Below the pieces are notes generated by a model that was not told where the DNA came from, ran no database searches, and worked only from the letters and a program-made list of their open reading frames with translations. From Candidatus Acidiferrum typicum (lineage in GTDB: Bacteria > Acidobacteriota > Terriglobia > Acidiferrales > UBA7541): DNA of 8,101 nt. The stretch is from the NCBI GenBank assembly GCA_025463105.1, contig JAOAPW010000255.1:1-8101 (forward strand). The letters run 5' to 3'. A program made the position numbers and the translations under genes. This document shows, piece after piece, positions 1 to 5,353 of this stretch (within the stretch, counting starts at the first letter, position 1; each line of letters opens with the position of its first letter).

Positions 1-242
1 GAGCCAAAGGGGAGAGTTGGACTGGCAGCCGTGGCCGAATACATGTCAAACTTCTCGCCATTGGCTGTTTTCCGGCCCTGGAACTTCGGCCCATACCAGC
101 TTGTGCGCCCTGACCAAGCCCTTATCGGCTTAATCGGCTGCGTGGGATGTGCTACAAGCGGAGCTTCAAGGCCTTGTGCCAAAAGGAACATAAGCGGCAC
201 CCAGCGGAGCGCGGCCCAAATCATAAAAATACGCCTGCGCAT
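1..242 (-). CDS. rlpA: RlpA-family septal ring protein (DPBB domain), 3' end cut by window
   Basis: Only the first 80 codons are inside the window; the reading frame runs open to base 1. The product starts MRRRIFMIWAALRW, with a basic n-region and a hydrophobic stretch to about residue 22, which suggests a signal peptide ending near residues 27-31. There is no lipobox cysteine, unlike many lipoprotein RlpAs. Residues 47-80 match the opening of the RlpA double-psi beta-barrel: TSWYGPKFQGRKTANGEKFD, then MYSATAASPTLPFG. In the family this domain cleaves peptidoglycan glycan strands lacking stem peptides, at the septum and in the periplasm. The conserved Glu (E63) and Asp (D66) are present, but the position usually filled by His (TAAH) is Ser (S74), so activity is doubtful. 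The ATG is chosen because GGAGG lies 5 nt upstream. It lies 55 bp downstream of pyrD on the same strand and may be cotranscribed with it. The C-terminal SPOR domain, if any, is not visible. Confidence 0.85.
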   Translation of the reverse strand, partial: MRRRIFMIWAALRWVPLMFLLAQGLEAPLVAHPTQPIKPIRAWSGRTSWYGPKFQGRKTANGEKFDMYSATAASPTLPFG

Positions 243-247
243 CTTTT

Positions 248-252
248 CCTCC
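248..252 (-). promoter_or_regulatory. Ribosome binding site of rlpA
   Basis: GGAGG on the minus strand, 5 nt before the ATG at 242. It fixes the start of the truncated rlpA gene, which has no stop codon within the window. Confidence 0.75.
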
Positions 253-297
253 CAGAGGCCGAAGACACAACAAGCGTACCACCCAAGAACCGCCGAT

Positions 298-1227
298 TCA
301 AGGATTATCGGCGTGCAGTGTTCCAATTAAGTCACTGATTTTATGGATGTTAGCCTTGCTACAGCTCTTTTCCACCGTATCTACCAGATTTCCGCAGGCT
401 CCCGGATCGGAAAAATTAGCGGTTCCAACTTGCACAGCCCGCGCCCCCACAATCATGTATTCAAAAATATCCTCTACCTTCTCGATTCCGCCGAGACCCA
501 CAATCGGAATTTTCACGGCGCGGCTTGACTCGTAGACCAGCCGGAGCGTAATGGGCCGAATCGCCGGGCCCGAAAGGCCGCCCGTGAGTCGGCCAAGCCG
601 GGATTTACGGGTTCGAGTGTCAACGCTCATGCCCTGGTAGGTATTCGCTACGGTGAGGGCATCCGCTCCGGCGTCTTCGGCGGCGCGGGCGATCGCGGCG
701 ATGTCGGTTACGTTCGGCGAAAGCTTTACCCAGAGGGGACGTTTGGCAGCATTTCGCGCGGCTGCAACGACTTCGCCAACCATCTGAGGGTCACTTCCAA
801 ACTGGATTCCGCCATGCGCTGTATTAGGGCAGGAGATGTTCAGTTCGTACGCTGCCAGGCCTTCCGCATCTTCCAGGATTCGTATTACACCGACATATTC
901 TTCAACGGTGCAGCCGAACACGTTTGCAATCACCGCAGTCCGGTAAGACCGCAGCGCGGGCAATTTCTCGGCGACGAAGGCCCGCACGCCAATATTCTGC
1001 AGGCCTATCGCGTTCAGCATGCCCGAAGGGGTTTCGCACAAGCGTGGAGGCGGCGCGCCTGCCATGGGTTCGAGTGAGAGTCCTTTAACGACGATACCGC
1101 CGAGCCGGTTTAAATCGACCAAATGAGCGAATTCTACGCCGTAACCGAACGTGCCGCTGGCGGCGATAATAGGGTTGGTAAGGCGCAATGCGCCGACGTT
1201 CACGGAGAGGTCTACGGAGCCAGGCAC
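298..1227 (-). CDS. pyrD: Dihydroorotate dehydrogenase, class 1B-type catalytic subunit
   Basis: Oxidises dihydroorotate to orotate with FMN, the fourth step of UMP synthesis, in the cytoplasm. From the GTG at 1227 the protein has 309 residues, the usual length for class 1B. It shows ASGTFGYG near residue 23, VVKG (lysine about 48), NAIGLQN, NISCPN at 130-135 with the catalytic class 1 cysteine C133 (class 2 enzymes use Ser), VKLSPNVTD, GGLSGPAI at 216-223, GLGGI and QVGTANF for FMN phosphate binding. Class 1B enzymes normally pair with the iron-sulfur/FAD subunit PyrK, which is not in the window. The frame stays open upstream to a TTG at 1293, but those 22 extra residues (LASAGRVKI and similar) do not look like the family. 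The GTG gives MPGSVDLSVNVGALRL, which fits, although no clear Shine-Dalgarno precedes it. It is transcribed divergently from pyrRBC. Confidence 0.93.
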   Translation of the reverse strand: MPGSVDLSVNVGALRLTNPIIAASGTFGYGVEFAHLVDLNRLGGIVVKGLSLEPMAGAPPPRLCETPSGMLNAIGLQNIGVRAFVAEKLPALRSYRTAVIANVFGCTVEEYVGVIRILEDAEGLAAYELNISCPNTAHGGIQFGSDPQMVGEVVAAARNAAKRPLWVKLSPNVTDIAAIARAAEDAGADALTVANTYQGMSVDTRTRKSRLGRLTGGLSGPAIRPITLRLVYESSRAVKIPIVGLGGIEKVEDIFEYMIVGARAVQVGTANFSDPGACGNLVDTVEKSCSKANIHKISDLIGTLHADNP

Positions 1228-1243
1228 TGTTAGAATTTTAACA
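1228..1243. promoter_or_regulatory. Near-perfect 16-bp palindrome at the pyrD start
   Basis: TGTTAGAATTTTAACA is an inverted repeat in which 7 of 8 base pairs match (the G/T pair at 1233/1238 is the exception). It abuts the proposed pyrD GTG. Read on the minus strand it contains TAAAAT (1240-1235), which could serve as a -10 element. A start about 7 nt downstream would make the pyrD message nearly leaderless, which would explain the missing Shine-Dalgarno. I found no convincing -35. It could equally be a repressor operator. It is AT-rich within GC-rich surroundings. Confidence 0.35.
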
Positions 1244-1345
1244 CGCCCGGCGGAAGCCAGGCGCAGCGACTGTGGAAATTTAATCCATCCCAAACTCGCG
1301 GCGATTCACAAGGCTCTTCGAGACCGGCGGGCTGTATGTTAGGAT

Positions 1346-1903
1346 ATGCGGCCAGTGCGCATCGTCGAAAAATCGCAATTGATGACGGCGACGGAAATCG
1401 ACCGTACCGTCCAGCGTTTGGCCCATGAAATCGTAGAAAAAAGCGGGGGTACGGCGAATCTGGCTTTGATCGGAGTGCGTCGTCGCGGCGTTCCCCTGGC
1501 CAACCGAATTGCCCAGGCCATGCGAGGCATTGACGGCGTGGATGTCCCCGTGGGAACGCTGGATATCACGTTGTATCGCGACGATCTCTCGAAAGTCGCC
1601 GCGCAACCCATCCTGCAATCAAGCGAGATCCCCTTCACGGTGGACGACAAGGATCTGGTCCTCGTCGACGATGTGCTTTATACCGGACGCACGATTCGCG
1701 CCGCCATGAATGGTCTGTTCGACCTCGGCCGTCCGAAACGCGTGCGCTTGTGTGTGCTGATCGAGCGCGGGCACCGCGAACTCCCAATCGAGGCTACTTT
1801 CATTGGCAGATCGGTACAGACCAGCGACGCCGAAATCATAGAAGTTCGCCTGAATGAAATTGACCGGGAAGAGCGCGTGCTGCTGGTCGAACGCGTGTCC
1901 TGA
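1346..1903 (+). CDS. pyrR: PyrR bifunctional pyrimidine regulator / uracil phosphoribosyltransferase
   Basis: A 185-residue PyrR, the usual size. The family makes UMP from uracil and PRPP; in Bacillus and others it also binds pyr mRNA when UMP is abundant and reduces pyr expression. Visible features are LIGVRRRGVPLA (residues 41-52), the PyrR-typical GTLDITLYRDDLSK (70-83), the PRPP-binding loop LVLVDDVLYTGRT (104-116) with its paired aspartates, and VLIERGHRELPI (137-148). Similarity runs over the full length. AGGA lies only 1 nt before the ATG at 1346, so translation may instead begin at the in-frame GTG at 1355, where the spacing is 10 nt; this would remove three residues. It is the first gene of pyrR-pyrB-pyrC. 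No terminator/antiterminator attenuator is evident in the short upstream region, so whether it regulates by RNA here is open. Confidence 0.93.
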   Translation: MRPVRIVEKSQLMTATEIDRTVQRLAHEIVEKSGGTANLALIGVRRRGVPLANRIAQAMRGIDGVDVPVGTLDITLYRDDLSKVAAQPILQSSEIPFTVDDKDLVLVDDVLYTGRTIRAAMNGLFDLGRPKRVRLCVLIERGHRELPIEATFIGRSVQTSDAEIIEVRLNEIDREERVLLVERVS

Positions 1904-1940
1904 TTTCCAATCCTGCTCCAAAGGCGCCAGCCGGAACTTT

Positions 1941-1944
1941 GAGG
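1941..1944 (+). promoter_or_regulatory. Ribosome binding site that sets the pyrB TTG start
   Basis: GAGG, 6 nt before the TTG at 1951. It overlaps an upstream in-frame TTG at 1939, which has no such site, and so favours 1951 as the pyrB start. Confidence 0.6.
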
Positions 1945-1950
1945 ACGATT

Positions 1951-2925
1951 TTGTCGTATCGCTTTGCCCACATGCTCGGTATCGAACCGCTTAGCGCCGA
2001 AGAAATCGTATTTCTTCTGGACCAGTCGAAACCCTTTCAGGAAATTCAGCGCCATCCGTTGAAAAAACTTGCCACGCTGCGCGGAAAAACAGTGGCGCTG
2101 GCGTTTTTCGAGCCTTCCACGCGCACGCGCATCAGCTTCGCGACGGCCGCGTCGCGTCTGGGGGCGGATCAGATGAATCTTCAGGCCGAGTCTTCCAGCC
2201 TGAAAAAAGGCGAATCGCTGCTCGACACGGTGCGCACGCTCGATGCGATGAAGCCTGATTGCATCGTAATACGACATAGTTCATCGGGCGCTCCTGACTT
2301 TGTCGCGCGGCACCTGCCCCTTCCGGTGATCAATGCGGGCGACGGCACGCACGAACACCCTACGCAGGCCCTGCTCGATGCGCTGACAATCCGCGACCGG
2401 CGGGGAACGCTGGAAAATTTGAATATCACCATTCTGGGCGACATCCTGCACAGCCGCGTGGCGCGCTCCAACATCCATTTGCTGACGAAATTTGGCTGCC
2501 GCTTCACGCTCTGCGGTCCCGCGATGTGGCTGCCCCGCGAACTGGAATGCCTGGGACCGGCCGGCACTTCGATCCGGCGCGTCACACGTATTGCCGAGGC
2601 GCTCGAAGGCGCGGACGTGGTGCTGACGCTGCGCGTGCAGCAGGAACGCCTCCACGAACCGGCGCTGCCGATCGATGAATATATTTTGCAATATCAATTG
2701 ACGCCGGAGCGCTTACGTCTTGCGCGGCCCGATGCGCTGGTGCTGCATCCCGGTCCTATGGTGCGCGGCCTTGAAATTGATCCTGCAGTCGCCGACGGGC
2801 CGCAATCCTGCGTGTTGGAACAAGTCACAAACGGCCTGGCCGTTCGCATGGCTTTGCTTTTTCTGATGACCGGAAGCGGCGCGGACGCGCCCCCGGAAAA
2901 GGATTTTTCCCATGCTGCTGATTAG
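1951..2925 (+). CDS. pyrB: Aspartate carbamoyltransferase catalytic subunit
   Basis: Joins carbamoyl phosphate and aspartate to give carbamoyl aspartate, the committed step of pyrimidine synthesis. From the TTG at 1951 it has 324 residues, slightly above the usual 300-310. All main active-site motifs are visible: FEPSTRTR (about 53-60, carbamoyl phosphate), LKKGESLLDT with the lysine donated by the neighbouring chain (about 86), RHSSSGAP, HEHPTQALLDALT (about 135-147), ILGDILHSRVARS (about 161-173), TLRVQQER (about 226-233) and HPGPMVRGLEID (about 266-277). The last motif has Val where HPGP-x-N-R is common. The in-frame ATG at 1972 would cut into the conserved HMLGIEPLS opening and is less likely. 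It follows pyrR by 47 nt and its last 14 nt overlap pyrC. The C-terminal 15 residues are low-complexity and probably disordered. No regulatory PyrI subunit is seen. Confidence 0.95.
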   Translation: MSYRFAHMLGIEPLSAEEIVFLLDQSKPFQEIQRHPLKKLATLRGKTVALAFFEPSTRTRISFATAASRLGADQMNLQAESSSLKKGESLLDTVRTLDAMKPDCIVIRHSSSGAPDFVARHLPLPVINAGDGTHEHPTQALLDALTIRDRRGTLENLNITILGDILHSRVARSNIHLLTKFGCRFTLCGPAMWLPRELECLGPAGTSIRRVTRIAEALEGADVVLTLRVQQERLHEPALPIDEYILQYQLTPERLRLARPDALVLHPGPMVRGLEIDPAVADGPQSCVLEQVTNGLAVRMALLFLMTGSGADAPPEKDFSHAAD

Positions 2926-4186
2926 CAATGGACGCGTGATGGATCCCGCAAGCGGGACCGATTCACCGCGTGACATCCTGCTCGATGGAGATCGCATCGC
3001 CGCGGTCGCTCCACAGGGCCAACTTGCCGAGCGCGCAAAGGGCGCGGAGATTTTTGACGCGGCGAACCTTATTGTTGCGCCCGGCTTCATCGATTTGCAC
3101 TGCCACCTTCGCGAACCCGGCGGCGAGTCCTCGGAAACAATCGAGACCGGGACGCGTGCGGCTGCTCGAGGCGGGTTCACCGCCGTGTGCCCCATGCCCA
3201 ACACGCGCCCGGTAAACGACAATGTTTCCGTGACGCGTTCCATCCTCGAACGCGCTGCAGCCGTTTCCAGCGTCCGCGTGTGGCCGATTGGCGCGGCTTC
3301 GATGGGCAGCAAAGGAGAAGCGCTGTCCGAAATTGCCGCGATGAAGCAGGCGGGGATCGTCGCGGTTTCTGACGACGGCCATCCCATCGCCAGCGCGAAA
3401 TTATTGCGGCAGGTAATGGATTATTGCCGCGCGCTTGATTTGCCTGTGATCGATCATTGCGAAGACAGTTCGCTCTTTGCCGGCGCCGTGATGCGCGAAG
3501 GAAAACAATCCGTGCGGCTCGGCCTGCGCGGAATGCCCGCGGCCACGGAATCGCTGGCCGTTGCACGGGACGTTCAGATCGGTGAACTCACCAGTTGTCG
3601 CCTGCACATCGCGCACCTCTCGGCGCGCGCATCGCTGGAACTCGTTCGCGCCGCGAAGGCGAAAGGCCTTCCGGTCACCTGCGAGGTCACGCCCCACCAT
3701 TTCACGCTGACCGATGAAGACGTTCAATACGACACGCGTTATAAAATGAATCCGCCGCTTGCTTCACGAGAGGATCGCGAAGCGCTCATCGCGGGACTCG
3801 CCGATGGCACCGTCGACGCCATCGCCACCGACCATGCACCGCACGAGCCGGCATTAAAAGATGTCGAATTTGACCGCGCGCCTTTCGGCGTTACCGGTTT
3901 TGAAACGGCCATCGCGCTTGGACTCGAGCTTGTGCACGCGGGAAAACTTTCGCTGATGCGCCTCGTCGAACTCTTCACTTCCGGGCCGGCTCGGGTGCTC
4001 GGCATGACGCGGAGCCTTGCGGAAAACCAACCGGGCGATCTTACGATTTTCTCCACCGATCACAACTGGACGTTTCTCGCACAGGAATCCGCCAGCAAGT
4101 CGCGCAATTCACCCTTCGATGGCCGGACTTTCCGCGGCGCTCCCATGGCAACTATTGTTGCGGGGCGAATCGCGTTCCGCAGATAG
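2912..4186 (+). CDS. pyrC: Dihydroorotase, class I
   Basis: Closes carbamoyl aspartate to dihydroorotate, the third step of UMP synthesis. At 424 residues it has the length of the class I (Bacillus/Aquifex-type) enzymes rather than the roughly 345 residues of the E. coli class II. Metal and substrate residues are visible: GFIDLHCHLREPG (H63, H65, R67), AVSDDG (D154, the position occupied by Asp rather than carboxylated Lys in many class I enzymes), DHCED (H182), LHIAHLSA (H235) and ATDHAPH (D307, the catalytic base). The amidohydrolase N- and C-terminal beta segments are present and it ends in MATIVAGRIAFRR. The ATG lies 8 nt after AAAAGGA (2897-2903) and sits inside the end of pyrB, which implies translational coupling. 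Some class I dihydroorotases, such as that of Aquifex, form a complex with aspartate carbamoyltransferase; the overlap is consistent with that here, by inference. Confidence 0.96.
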   Translation: MLLISNGRVMDPASGTDSPRDILLDGDRIAAVAPQGQLAERAKGAEIFDAANLIVAPGFIDLHCHLREPGGESSETIETGTRAAARGGFTAVCPMPNTRPVNDNVSVTRSILERAAAVSSVRVWPIGAASMGSKGEALSEIAAMKQAGIVAVSDDGHPIASAKLLRQVMDYCRALDLPVIDHCEDSSLFAGAVMREGKQSVRLGLRGMPAATESLAVARDVQIGELTSCRLHIAHLSARASLELVRAAKAKGLPVTCEVTPHHFTLTDEDVQYDTRYKMNPPLASREDREALIAGLADGTVDAIATDHAPHEPALKDVEFDRAPFGVTGFETAIALGLELVHAGKLSLMRLVELFTSGPARVLGMTRSLAENQPGDLTIFSTDHNWTFLAQESASKSRNSPFDGRTFRGAPMATIVAGRIAFRR

Positions 4187-4232
4187 TTGAACCTGCGAAT
4201 TAGCTTTTAGTAGCATAGATTTGGATTGATTT

Positions 4233-4254
4233 GATTTCCCGCTCGCGGAGAATC
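4233..4254. terminator. Imperfect hairpin between convergent pyrC and thiD
   Basis: A 10-bp stem with a 2-nt apical turn, GATTTCCCGC against GCGGAGAATC, with one wobble pair and one mismatch. It lies 47 bp after the pyrC stop. No T-run follows on the plus strand and none follows immediately on the minus strand, so its value as an intrinsic terminator is weak. Confidence 0.25.
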
Positions 4255-4281
4255 AAAAGCACACAGACTGAAGTCTGTGCT
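4255..4281 (-). terminator. Hairpin terminator after thiD; possible dispersed intergenic repeat
   Basis: A perfect 7-bp stem, CACAGAC (4262-4268) and GTCTGTG (4273-4279), closes a TGAA loop and extends to AG/CT with a 2-nt bulge. Read on the minus strand it lies 12 bp downstream of the thiD stop and runs into TTTT, so it can act as a short intrinsic terminator for thiD. From memory, short hairpins of this CACAG...CTGTG kind recur between genes in acidobacterial genomes, so it may be one copy of a dispersed repeat. Only one copy is in this window. Confidence 0.45.
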
Positions 4282-4292
4282 ACGCCCGATTC

Positions 4293-5174
4293 CTAGCGCG
4301 AAGTGGGCTCGGCGGCGGGATGCATGCCGTGTTGCGGAACCTCGTGAATGCCGCGCGCCGGCGGCTCCTGGTGTATGCGGTAGAAATGGTCGAGCGGGCC
4401 AGGTCCTTTTCCTATGGAGTATCCCTTCTCGATTGCTTTCGTCACGTAGGCTTTGGCGAGCAGAACGGAATCTCTCAGTGGGCGCCCGCATGCGAGTTGC
4501 GCCGCAATGGCCGACGCGAAGGTGCAGCCTGAGCCGTGCGTGTTTTCAGACTTCACGTGATCGCCGCCGAGATTGAGCACCCCGTCGCCATCGAAGAGCA
4601 CGTCGATCGCTTTCTCCATGTGCCCGCCTTTGACTACCACGGCGCGTGCGCCGCGCTCGACGATCTTAACCGCGGCCGCTTCCATCGAAGCGTGATCCTT
4701 AATGGTGATCCCGGAAAGAACTTCCGCTTCGTCAATATTCGGCGTCACGACCGTGGCGCGCTTCAATAATTCTTCCGCAAGATATTTTACGCCGCCGGCG
4801 TCGAGCAAATCGGCCACGCCGGACGTCGACTTCATCACTGGATCTAGGACCACGTTCGCAACGCCTGCTCGATCCAGAAACTCGGCGACCACTACGGCAT
4901 TCCCGCGATGGCCCAGCATGCCGATCTTGATCGCGGAAATTTTTATGTCTTCGAGCAAGGCATCGAGTTGCGCGCGCAATTCCGAAGCCGGCGTGACATG
5001 AACGGATTTCACGCCCTGCGTCGACTGCACCGTCAGCGCGGTGATTGCAGCGACCCCATAACAATGGTGCGCGGAAAAAGTTTTCAGGTCCGCGGCGACG
5101 CCCGCTCCGGCGGAAGGATCAAATCCCGCGATCGTCAATACGATCGGCGGTGTTGGGTTCTGATGATTGGACAA
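4293..5174 (-). CDS. thiD: Hydroxymethylpyrimidine (phosphate) kinase
   Basis: Phosphorylates HMP and HMP-phosphate to HMP pyrophosphate, the pyrimidine half of thiamine, in the cytoplasm. It is a ribokinase-fold protein of 293 residues from the TTG at 5174; the family is usually about 265-275, the excess being a His/Pro-rich C-terminal tail (residues 266-293). Visible features are VLTIAGFDPSAGAGVAADLK (12-31), ITALTVQSTQGV, IKIGMLG (82-88), DPVMKSTSG (111-119), TPNIDEAEVLSG (144-155), VVKGGH (180-185) and NTHGSGCTFASAIAAQLA (211-228), with the anion-hole GSGC cysteine C217. The frame is open to a TTG at 5249, but the added residues are Arg-rich, unconserved and overlap leader hairpins. At 5174 GGAGG lies 10 nt upstream. 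Neighbouring genes are not thiamine genes and no TPP riboswitch consensus (CTGAGA) is visible in the leader. Confidence 0.93.
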   Translation of the reverse strand: MSNHQNPTPPIVLTIAGFDPSAGAGVAADLKTFSAHHCYGVAAITALTVQSTQGVKSVHVTPASELRAQLDALLEDIKISAIKIGMLGHRGNAVVVAEFLDRAGVANVVLDPVMKSTSGVADLLDAGGVKYLAEELLKRATVVTPNIDEAEVLSGITIKDHASMEAAAVKIVERGARAVVVKGGHMEKAIDVLFDGDGVLNLGGDHVKSENTHGSGCTFASAIAAQLACGRPLRDSVLLAKAYVTKAIEKGYSIGKGPGPLDHFYRIHQEPPARGIHEVPQHGMHPAAEPTSR

Positions 5175-5179
5175 GTGGT

Positions 5180-5194
5180 GGCGCCCTCCGCGCC
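5180..5194 (-). promoter_or_regulatory. Hairpin displaying the thiD ribosome binding site in its loop
   Basis: On the minus strand a 5-bp GGCGC/GCGCC stem encloses the loop GGAGG (5189-5185), the only Shine-Dalgarno-like sequence before the TTG at 5174. The linear spacing is 10 nt. The GC-rich stem could modulate ribosome access to thiD; no evidence links it to a ligand. Confidence 0.4.
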
Positions 5195-5207
5195 GAAGGC
5201 TCCGAAG

Positions 5208-5247
5208 AAAAATTGGCCGGCTGCGCCAGAATTGTGCGCGAGCCGGC
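5208..5247 (-). terminator. Strong GC hairpin plus T-run between the MFS gene and thiD
   Basis: The stem arms at 5216-5226 and 5236-5247 pair over 11 bp (7 bp GCCGGCT/AGCCGGC plus 4 bp GCGC/GCGC, with one bulged base at 5240) around a 9-nt loop. On the minus strand the stem is followed by CAA and five T's (5212-5208). This has the form of a rho-independent terminator reading leftwards. It lies 107 bp after the transporter stop and 34 bp before the thiD start, so it may end the upstream operon or attenuate thiD. Confidence 0.55.
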
Positions 5248-5289
5248 AAGTCGAAATGTACGCGTGTAATTCGCTGCGCGCAAGATTTT

Positions 5290-5295
5290 TTTATA
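5290..5295 (-). promoter_or_regulatory. Candidate -10 element for thiD
   Basis: TATAAA on the minus strand, in a 21-bp AT-rich block (5284-5304) that stands out from the GC-rich flanks. It would give a leader of roughly 110 nt carrying both hairpins before thiD. I see no good -35 (best candidates around 5312-5317). The same block reads TATACT on the plus strand (5292-5297), but no plus-strand gene follows, so the direction is uncertain. Confidence 0.25.
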
Positions 5296-5353
5296 CTAAA
5301 TTTTGAGGACGTTCGACGAGTGCGCCGTTCAGAAACGTTCTGCGTCGGATAAA

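Noticed and set aside
31..330. Plus-strand 99-codon open frame.
   Set aside because: The opposite strand encodes a clear RlpA signal peptide and DPBB domain with a good ribosome binding site; the plus-strand frame is its shadow.
2766..2786. HPGPMVRG in PyrB, with Val where Asn is common, as a sign of loss of function.
   Set aside because: All carbamoyl phosphate and aspartate contact residues recognisable elsewhere are intact, and this position varies between PyrB families.
1938..5311. The 10-mer TTTGAGGACG occurs before pyrB (1938-1947) and again at 5302-5311.
   Set aside because: A shared 10-mer is expected by chance in 8 kb. The second copy has no gene behind it on the plus strand, so it is not treated as a regulatory repeat.
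5331..5343. CAGAA-CGT-TTCTG hairpin just after the transporter stop (minus strand).
   Set aside because: The stem is only 5 bp, AT-containing and has no T-run; the hairpin at 5216-5247 is a far better terminator candidate.
5175..5353. TPP riboswitch ahead of thiD.
   Set aside because: The CTGAGA core and the partner P4/P5 sequences were not found in the leader on the minus strand.
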